Assembly: GCA_903932805.1 (NCBI GenBank)
Contig: CAIZHO010000116.1
Coordinates: 1 to 10,351 of the forward strand
DNA: 10,351 bases
Source of the DNA: an uncultured Roseiflexaceae bacterium
Lineage (GTDB): Bacteria; Chloroflexota; Chloroflexia; Chloroflexales; Roseiflexaceae
Reading direction: 5' to 3'
Shown here piece by piece: positions 1 through 3,987 of the stretch (position 1 is its first letter; the number at the start of each line of letters is the position of its first letter). Below the pieces are notes generated by a model. The model searched no databases. It was not told the DNA's origin and saw only the letters and a program-made list of their open reading frames with translations. The position numbers and the translations under genes are program-made.

Positions 1-593
1 GACTCCAACGCTGCAATGGCCGGATTGATTATGGTCACGTCGACCCACGGCGACAATGCGACGTCCCGCGTGGGCAATGCTACACCCTGATCACGCATCC
101 GCTGTATCAGCCCCAATGCCAAACCGCCGCCTGCCGAATCGCCCATCACCTGCAGCGCTGCGCTGCCATAGTGATCGACCATACGACGATACAGCGGCTC
201 GACGGCCGCGTAGGCATCTGTGGCACTGGCAAAGGGAATTTTGGGGTACAACGGTGCGACGACCGTCGCGCCCATTTTTTGACACAGCGCATCGATCAAC
301 TGCCAATGGAAATCCGACGCCTGATAGATGTACGCCCCGCCATGCAGATAGAGCACCGCAGTGCGCGTCGGCTGCCCTGCTGGCGTGAAGGTATACACCT
401 GCATGCCGGATTCGTTCGTCTGCGTGACGGTTGACGTCAGCTTCAGCTTGGCCGACATCACATAGGGCTTTGGGCCGGCGGCCCGTGTATCATCCAGAAT
501 CTTCTGGACGCGCTGGGGGTCCGACATTTGCCGCTTAAGGCGCATCAGCCGGATGATCAGCCCAAATATGCGGCTACCCATACTCTGTGCCAT
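1..593 (-). CDS. Alpha/beta-hydrolase fold-3 esterase (HSL-like), C-terminus cut by window
   Basis: Reading leftward from an ATG at 593, the frame stays open for 197 codons to the window edge, so the C-terminal third or more is missing. The translation shows the hallmarks of the hormone-sensitive-lipase type of serine esterase: the oxyanion-hole motif HGGAY at residues 84-88 and the nucleophile elbow GDSAGG at 151-156, with Ser153 as the likely nucleophile, followed by SPWVD at 181-185. The catalytic Asp and His would lie outside the window. Family members hydrolyse short-chain acyl esters in the cytoplasm; the substrate here is unknown. The start is supported by a GAGG Shine-Dalgarno 6 nt upstream. 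An in-frame ATG four codons earlier is possible but poorly placed. The N-terminus (GLIIRLMRLK) is short and hydrophobic/basic and may touch the membrane. The gene follows pyrE on the same strand after a 145-bp gap filled by a tandem repeat. Confidence 0.88.
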   Translation of the reverse strand, partial: MAQSMGSRIFGLIIRLMRLKRQMSDPQRVQKILDDTRAAGPKPYVMSAKLKLTSTVTQTNESGMQVYTFTPAGQPTRTAVLYLHGGAYIYQASDFHWQLIDALCQKMGATVVAPLYPKIPFASATDAYAAVEPLYRRMVDHYGSAALQVMGDSAGGGLALGLIQRMRDQGVALPTRDVALSPWVDVTIINPAIAALE

Positions 594-602
594 GACACAC
601 CT

Positions 603-744
603 CATTCCGTATGCTCCGGGGCATGCTCCCGGCCACGCATCTCCACCCGTCGCCACCATGGCGGCGACCTACAACATTCCGTACGCCGGCGGCATGCTCC
701 CGGCCACACATCTCCACCCGTCGCCACCATGGCGGGACCTACAT
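603..744. repeat. Imperfect tandem duplication, ~71-72 bp unit x2
   Basis: Copy A spans about 603-674 and copy B about 675-744, roughly 90% identical with two single-base indels. The best-conserved block runs from GGCATGCTCCCGGCCAC to the CCATGG at 656-661 (copy A) and 727-732 (copy B). Copy A contains an imperfect 20-bp palindrome at 649-668 (arms GTCGCC/GGCGAC around CCATGG) and a CCGGG/CCCGG hairpin around a GCATGC core. Copy B has lost one base of the first palindrome. The array fills the pyrE-esterase gap, and its last bases include the pyrE stop codon (739-741). It could act as an mRNA hairpin or terminator between the two minus-strand genes, or be a decayed dispersed intergenic repeat. 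Nothing in the window decides between these. Confidence 0.8.
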
Positions 745-1359
745 ATTTCCCCATTCCTTCGGATTGGCGCTCCACGCTTCGACCGTTGCACGCTGCTCGG
801 CCTTGATGTAGCCTGCAGACACAGCGGCATCGAGCACCGGCACGAGTGTGGTCAGCGCGGTCAACGGCGCGTTGGCAGCCACAAAGCGGTCGTAGGTCGC
901 CTGCCAGCCGTACGTGAAGATACAGGCACAGGTGACGCTAGCCGCGCCTTCGCTGTATAATGCCTCGATAGCGGTCACGGCACTTTCGCCGGTCGACACG
1001 GTGTCTTCCATCAACAACACGCGCTTCCCTGCGACGCTGGCGCCTTCGATTTGGCGACCGCGTCCGTGTGCTTTGGCACCGCTGCGCACATACGCCATCG
1101 GTTTGGCAGCGCGCTCGGCCACCCAGGCCGCCCACGGGATGCCGGCGGTGGCTGTACCCGCAACGACCTCTGCAGCGCCGACCATGGCGGCGAATGCATC
1201 GCTGATGACCGTCCGGGCTGCCACATTACCCAGGAGCAAGCGGTTGTCACAATAAATAGGCGATTTTATCCCCGAGGCAAAGGTAAACGGCTCGTGCGGG
1301 CGCAATAACACTGCCTGCGCCTGCAAGAGTGCCAATGCCACGGTGGTGCGATTCGACAT
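739..1359 (-). CDS. pyrE: Orotate phosphoribosyltransferase
   Basis: A 206-residue protein that transfers the ribose-phosphate of PRPP to orotate, giving OMP and pyrophosphate, the fifth step of de novo UMP synthesis in the cytoplasm. Visible motifs are FTFASGIKSPIYCD (25-38), typical of the bacterial OPRT N-terminal region, the flexible catalytic loop VRSGAKAHGRGRQIEG (91-106, with the KxHG element), and the PRPP-binding motif VLLMEDTVSTGES (114-126). Length is normal for the family. The ATG at 1359 is chosen because AGGAG sits 8 nt upstream. The frame extends 15 codons further to a GTG at 1404, but that part lies inside the divergent Hsp70-like gene. No other pyrimidine genes are nearby. 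The stop codon lies inside copy B of the tandem repeat, so the 3' end of the message probably carries repeat-derived structure. Confidence 0.94.
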   Translation of the reverse strand: MSNRTTVALALLQAQAVLLRPHEPFTFASGIKSPIYCDNRLLLGNVAARTVISDAFAAMVGAAEVVAGTATAGIPWAAWVAERAAKPMAYVRSGAKAHGRGRQIEGASVAGKRVLLMEDTVSTGESAVTAIEALYSEGAASVTCACIFTYGWQATYDRFVAANAPLTALTTLVPVLDAAVSAGYIKAEQRATVEAWSANPKEWGNM

Positions 1360-1375
1360 AGAAAAGGCTCCTGTT

Positions 1376-2746
1376 ATGAACGTCGGACTCGACTTCGGTA
1401 CCACTAATTCTAGTGCATCATTGTACGATGGTCACGCCGTCACCCTGTTGCCGCTCGACCCCAGCAGCCCCAACCCGCGAGTCATGCGCACCACGCTGTT
1501 TATGACGCGCGAAGGCGAACGCTATATCGGCCGCGATGCCATTGACCGCTTCACCACGGCCAACGTGGGCCGCAAAATCGAATACGTTTGGCGCAACTTC
1601 GGCGAGTACGAACTCGTCAACGACAAGGGCGAAATCACCAAGCAGTCCATCGGCGCACTCGTCGATGCAAACCAGCCCGGGCGCTTGTTCCAATCCCTCA
1701 AAACCCACCTGCGTGACATCGAATTCACCGATACCAACGTCTTTGGCAAGCGCTACAGCATCGAATACCTAATCGCCATTGTGCTCCGCCAAATCGTCGA
1801 TCGCGTCGAAGCAATCACGCACAAACCCGTCACCCGCATGGTCATCGGCCGACCGGTCCACTACTCGAACCATCCCGATGGCGACGAGACGGCCATCGCC
1901 CGCATGACCGAAGCCTGCCACCTGGCTGATATCCCCGAGTTTGCCTTTTTGCCCGAGCCCAATGCCGCTGCACTGGCTTATGCCCGCACCGCCACCCAAC
2001 GCCAAAAAGCCCTCGTCTTTGACTTCGGCGGTGGTACCCTCGACGTCACCATTATCGAGACCGACGGCAAAGGCGGCAGCGTTGTATTGTCGAACGACGG
2101 TGTGCCCGTCGGTGGAGACATCATGGACCGGCGCATCATGATGGGCAAAATGCTCCCGCACTTCGGCTCGACTGCGACCTTGGGACCGCAACGCCTGCCG
2201 TTCCCGGCGGTCATCATCGACCACCTCAGCGAATGGCAGAGCATCCTCGAGCTGTCGCACCCCAAGTTCCAGCGCATCATCGAAGAAGTGATGATGACCA
2301 GCACACAACCAGCCAAAGTCGCGCAGCTCCAAACCCTGGTCAACCAAAACTACGCGCTGCCGTTGTACGAAATCGTCGAGAAAACCAAGGTCGCCCTCAG
2401 TAGCCAAGCACAAGCCGACGTCGCCATGCACGTGCCGGGTATCGACATCGATCAGACCGTCGAACGCTGGGACTTCGAGCGCATGATAGGACCCGACGTG
2501 CGCACCGTTGCCGCCTGCATCGACCGGGCTTTGGCCTCAGCTAGCCTGTCACCGGCAGACATCCACATTGTCCTGCGCACCGGCGGCTCGTCCCGTATTC
2601 CCGTTTTTGTGAACATGCTGACTGCCAAATTTGGCTCGGCCGCCATGGTCGAGATGGATCCGTTCACCGGCGTGGCCCAAGGCCTCGGCATCGCCGCCAA
2701 CGATGATGCACTGTTTGCCGAGTTACAGGCGCGATTGCACCCATAG
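1376..2746 (+). CDS. Hsp70-family ATPase-domain-only protein (YegD-like)
   Basis: A 456-residue actin/Hsp70-fold ATPase. Visible are the phosphate-1 motif in MNVGLDFGTTNSS (1-13), the phosphate-2 motif VFDFGGGTLDV (214-224) and the adenosine motif LRTGGSSRIPVF (400-411). The protein ends about 45 residues after the adenosine motif, so it lacks the beta-sandwich substrate-binding domain and lid of DnaK, as in E. coli YegD, which has a similar length. The client or partner is unknown, and no J-protein or GrpE gene is visible nearby. The ATG at 1376 places the phosphate-1 motif at the usual extreme N-terminus and has AAGG 8 nt upstream. An upstream in-frame GTG at 1343 lies inside pyrE and is unlikely. 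The last codons (CAC CCA TAG) belong to the left arm of a perfect palindrome, so the C-terminus and stop may have been reshaped by a repeat insertion. Confidence 0.9.
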   Translation: MNVGLDFGTTNSSASLYDGHAVTLLPLDPSSPNPRVMRTTLFMTREGERYIGRDAIDRFTTANVGRKIEYVWRNFGEYELVNDKGEITKQSIGALVDANQPGRLFQSLKTHLRDIEFTDTNVFGKRYSIEYLIAIVLRQIVDRVEAITHKPVTRMVIGRPVHYSNHPDGDETAIARMTEACHLADIPEFAFLPEPNAAALAYARTATQRQKALVFDFGGGTLDVTIIETDGKGGSVVLSNDGVPVGGDIMDRRIMMGKMLPHFGSTATLGPQRLPFPAVIIDHLSEWQSILELSHPKFQRIIEEVMMTSTQPAKVAQLQTLVNQNYALPLYEIVEKTKVALSSQAQADVAMHVPGIDIDQTVERWDFERMIGPDVRTVAACIDRALASASLSPADIHIVLRTGGSSRIPVFVNMLTAKFGSAAMVEMDPFTGVAQGLGIAANDDALFAELQARLHP

Positions 2747-2775
2747 CACCACGGCATGCCGTGGTGCTATGGGTG
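2738..2775. repeat. REP-like perfect palindrome (left), 38 bp
   Basis: Left arm 2738-2756 and right arm 2757-2775 are perfectly complementary over 19 bp with no spacer; the centre is GGCATGCC. The inner 24 bp are identical to the centre of the palindrome at 3347-3382 on the other side of the transposase gene. The outer arms (CACCCAT/ATGGGTG) differ from that copy but remain fully paired. The palindrome overlaps the last three codons of the Hsp70-like gene, including its stop. No T-run follows, so it is not a standard intrinsic terminator, though it would form a very stable mRNA hairpin. The placement fits a REP element recognised by the adjacent RAYT. Confidence 0.9.
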
Positions 2776-2799
2776 ATTGCATGCCGTGGTGCTATGGGT
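2775..2799. repeat. 7-bp direct repeat plus extra right half-palindrome
   Basis: GATTGCA at 2775-2781 repeats GATTGCA at 2733-2739, so the two copies bracket the left palindrome. Immediately after it, 2782-2799 is an exact copy of the palindrome's right arm (TGCCGTGGTGCTATGGGT). The right arm plus GATTGCA therefore forms a 25-bp unit of which 18 bp recur in tandem. The left arm could pair with either right arm. Replication slippage or an insertion with target duplication are both plausible origins. Confidence 0.85.
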
Positions 2800-2807
2800 A
2801 ACATCCA

Positions 2808-3281
2808 TTACGCATACGGACGCGTTGGATTCGTTTCTATGTATCGACGAATACGATCCAAGCGCGATTCTGTGCCGATCACATGGGTCCAACTCCTCGG
2901 GTGCCACACCGAGGGCAATCCAAAGCCCAGTTGTCTGTGTGCAATATTCGTCACCGCAGATTTGAACGAACGTACCGCGGTCGGGATCGATCCAGCAACC
3001 GGTTTTCCAAATGCCTCGGGACGATAATCAGTGAATGGCATCGTCGTCCACAGAATGCCATGGATATGATTGGGCATGACGATGAAGACATCAGGCAGTA
3101 CGTGCGCAAAATGCATCGGAATTCCAAACCACGTCTGCGTTACCAAAGAACCCAACCGATTGAGCTTTGTCCGGCCGGCCAACACCTCACCAAACAAATC
3201 CCGACGATCGCGTGCCACTATCGTCACGAAAAACGCATTCGGCTGCCGATAATCAAACCCAGGAATACACATTCTCGGCAT
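2808..3281 (-). CDS. REP-associated tyrosine transposase (RAYT, Y1/HUH family)
   Basis: A 157-residue protein of the IS200/IS605-like Y1 transposase superfamily, of the single-copy RAYT type. Motifs in order: FFVTIVARDRRDLFG (17-31), matching the family's N-terminal strand; the HUH metal-binding motif in VMPNHIHGIL (68-77, His72 and His74); SVWHPRSWTHVI (124-135), corresponding to the WQRxYYEHII block; and IRRYIETNP (144-152), with Tyr147 as the likely catalytic tyrosine. All key residues are present, so the enzyme looks intact. Known RAYTs nick single-stranded REP hairpins. The ATG at 3281 is preferred over the GTG at 3287 because AGGAGG ends 5 nt before the ATG and abuts the GTG. REP-like palindromes flank the gene. 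No promoter is obvious, and an 8-bp hairpin lies directly 5' of its SD. Expression may depend on read-through from the zinc-ribbon gene upstream. Confidence 0.9.
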   Translation of the reverse strand: MPRMCIPGFDYRQPNAFFVTIVARDRRDLFGEVLAGRTKLNRLGSLVTQTWFGIPMHFAHVLPDVFIVMPNHIHGILWTTMPFTDYRPEAFGKPVAGSIPTAVRSFKSAVTNIAHRQLGFGLPSVWHPRSWTHVIGTESRLDRIRRYIETNPTRPYA

Positions 3282-3292
3282 ACGCACCTCCT

Positions 3293-3316
3293 GCTGGTTC
3301 TACCGCTGGAACCAGC
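3293..3316 (-). promoter_or_regulatory. Hairpin abutting the SD of the RAYT gene
   Basis: GCTGGTTC (3293-3300) and GAACCAGC (3309-3316) form an 8-bp perfect stem with an 8-nt loop. In the RAYT mRNA the 3' side of this stem is followed directly by AGGAGG, the ribosome-binding site. It does not itself cover the SD, but could affect ribosome access, mRNA stability or termination. Function is inferred only from position. Confidence 0.5.
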
Positions 3317-3346
3317 CAAAAAGGTACGGGCGCACCCCACCGCACA

Positions 3347-3382
3347 AAACAGAGCACCACGGCATGCCGTGGTGCTCTGTTT
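3347..3382. repeat. REP-like perfect palindrome (right), 36 bp
   Basis: Arms 3347-3364 and 3365-3382 pair perfectly over 18 bp with no spacer. The 24-bp core is identical to that of the left palindrome; the outer arms (AAACAG/CTGTTT) are different but complementary. On the minus strand the stem is followed by TTTTG, and it lies 24 bp past the stop codon of the zinc-ribbon gene, so it may double as a weak intrinsic terminator protecting, or limiting, RAYT transcription. Confidence 0.9.
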
Positions 3383-3394
3383 GAATTGCTCATG

Positions 3395-3415
3395 CCTCGG
3401 TGTGATTAGCCGAGG
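3395..3415 (-). terminator. Small hairpin over the zinc-ribbon gene stop codon
   Basis: CCTCGG (3395-3400) and CCGAGG (3410-3415) form a 6-bp stem with a 9-nt loop that contains the TAA stop of the minus-strand gene. No U-tract follows directly, so alone it is a poor terminator. Together with the 36-bp palindrome just downstream it could help 3'-end formation. Confidence 0.3.
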
Positions 3416-3600
3416 GTCTTCTGGTGGCAGGTGCGGTGGTGGTAGGTCTTGTTGCGGCGGCGATCATCCATCAAGACAATCATTTCGCGGTCGTTCATGA
3501 TGCGCTCGTTGCAGTTGGCGCAGGTGTGGTCGGTGGCGCGGCCGCTCTTGTCACGTGACGTGACGTCTGTCTTGGACTTGCCCTTGGTTTCTTTGGCCAT
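3406..3600 (-). CDS. Small zinc-ribbon-like protein, 64 aa, function unknown
   Basis: From the ATG at 3600 the gene encodes 64 residues: a Lys/Thr/Asp-rich hydrophilic N-terminus (1-24), then a probable zinc module with Cys27-x2-Cys30 and, 24 residues later, His55-x2-Cys58. This resembles half of a LIM or other treble-clef/ribbon module. The basic patch DDRRRNKTYHH (45-55) suggests nucleic-acid contact, but that is inference. The start is supported by GGAG 7 nt upstream; the frame extends 17 codons further without RBS support and across the predicted promoter. The gene is divergent from ileS and has a TGCTATACT extended -10 about 40 bp upstream of the ATG. I do not recognise a named family. 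Confidence 0.75.
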   Translation of the reverse strand: MAKETKGKSKTDVTSRDKSGRATDHTCANCNERIMNDREMIVLMDDRRRNKTYHHRTCHQKTLG

Positions 3601-3637
3601 GATAGTACTCCATGTAGCATTGGCAACAACTGCACCC

Positions 3638-3648
3638 AGTATAGCATA
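3638..3648 (-). promoter_or_regulatory. Extended -10 promoter for the zinc-ribbon gene
   Basis: On the minus strand this reads TATGCTATACT, with an extended -10 (TGC-TATACT; the hexamer at 3643-3638). The -35 region at proper spacing (TGCAGA) is poor, as is common when TGn is present. It forms an exact 11-bp inverted repeat with 3684-3694. Predicted transcription start near 3631, giving a leader of about 30 nt. Confidence 0.6.
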
Positions 3649-3683
3649 CAAAATAATCCGTCTGCAGGGGTGACTGCATGAAT

Positions 3684-3694
3684 TATGCTATACT
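3684..3694 (+). promoter_or_regulatory. Extended -10 promoter for the ileS T-box transcript
   Basis: TATGCTATACT contains TGC-TATACT, an extended -10 with hexamer at 3689-3694. No good -35 is present at 17 nt. The predicted start near 3701 places the whole T-box leader downstream. It is the exact reverse complement of the divergent promoter at 3638-3648. Confidence 0.65.
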
Positions 3695-3700
3695 TGCCGT

Positions 3701-3964
3701 ATTGTCATGACGAAGACACGTCTGCCATGGATTCGACCGTCCCAGCGAGTGCGCGCATGGTGTGAGGCGCATCGGTTGCCGTTGTAGATATCCCTTCCGA
3801 GCAGGAGGCCCAAGCCGCACCGCGGTGTGTAAGCCGACCGGGTACCCTCCGTTAGCAGGGCACGGCGTGTCAGCGCCGACAAGTGGTCATGCAGGGCATG
3901 ACAATCAGGGTGGTACCGCGGGGTTTTTGACCTCGTCCCTGTCTGCAGGGACGGGTATTTTTGC
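3701..3964 (+). promoter_or_regulatory. T-box riboswitch, ileS leader
   Basis: A T-box leader senses uncharged tRNA, here presumably tRNA-Ile, and lets transcription continue into ileS when charging is low. The diagnostic T-box AGGGTGGTACCGCG is at 3907-3920. Upstream, a Stem I distal region can be read: CGACCG pairs with CGGTTG, enclosing AGCGAG, a TGCGC/GCGCA stem and an apical GGTG-containing loop (3752-3777). A likely Stem III, GTCATGC-AGG-GCATGAC, is at 3886-3902. The antiterminator can form between CAGGG/GCG of the T-box and CGTCCCTG at 3934-3941, which is also the 5' arm of the terminator. A candidate specifier ATC (Ile) is at 3790-3792 within GATATC, but I could not close the lower Stem I convincingly, so the specifier is tentative. 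The class is transcriptional, because a stem plus T-run follows. Confidence 0.92.
3930..3962 (+). terminator. Regulated intrinsic terminator of the T-box leader
   Basis: CGTCCCTG (3934-3941), loop TCTG, CAGGGACG (3946-3953), extended by ACC/GGT with one bulged T, followed by TATTTTT (3956-3962). The 5' arm is shared with the T-box antiterminator, as expected for the on/off switch. Confidence 0.88.
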
Positions 3965-3987
3965 ATTCATTTTTCGGGAGCAAACCT

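Noticed and set aside
553..960. Plus-strand frame encoding a His/Pro-rich repeat peptide across the tandem repeat
   Set aside because: It overlaps pyrE and the esterase start on the opposite strand, and its repetitive composition simply reflects the DNA repeat; no convincing RBS.
1769..2431. A 220-codon minus-strand open frame inside the Hsp70-like gene
   Set aside because: Antisense shadow of a well-supported ATPase gene; no RBS and no known motif.
2738..2775. Left palindrome as an ordinary intrinsic terminator for the Hsp70-like gene
   Set aside because: No T-run follows, and the same core recurs with different paired arms beside the RAYT, so a REP-type element explains it better. A side role in 3'-end stability remains possible.
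3282..3287. GTG at 3287 as start of the RAYT gene
   Set aside because: The AGGAGG site touches this GTG with no spacing, whereas the ATG two codons later has the proper 5-nt gap.
2738..3382. CRISPR array or classical insertion sequence with terminal inverted repeats
   Set aside because: There are only two full palindromes and no regular spacers. The protein is a Y1/HUH enzyme, which does not use classical terminal inverted repeats.
3701..3964. tRNA gene in the ileS leader
   Set aside because: No cloverleaf with B-box TTCAAAT-type sequence was seen; the T-box motif and terminator account for the structure.
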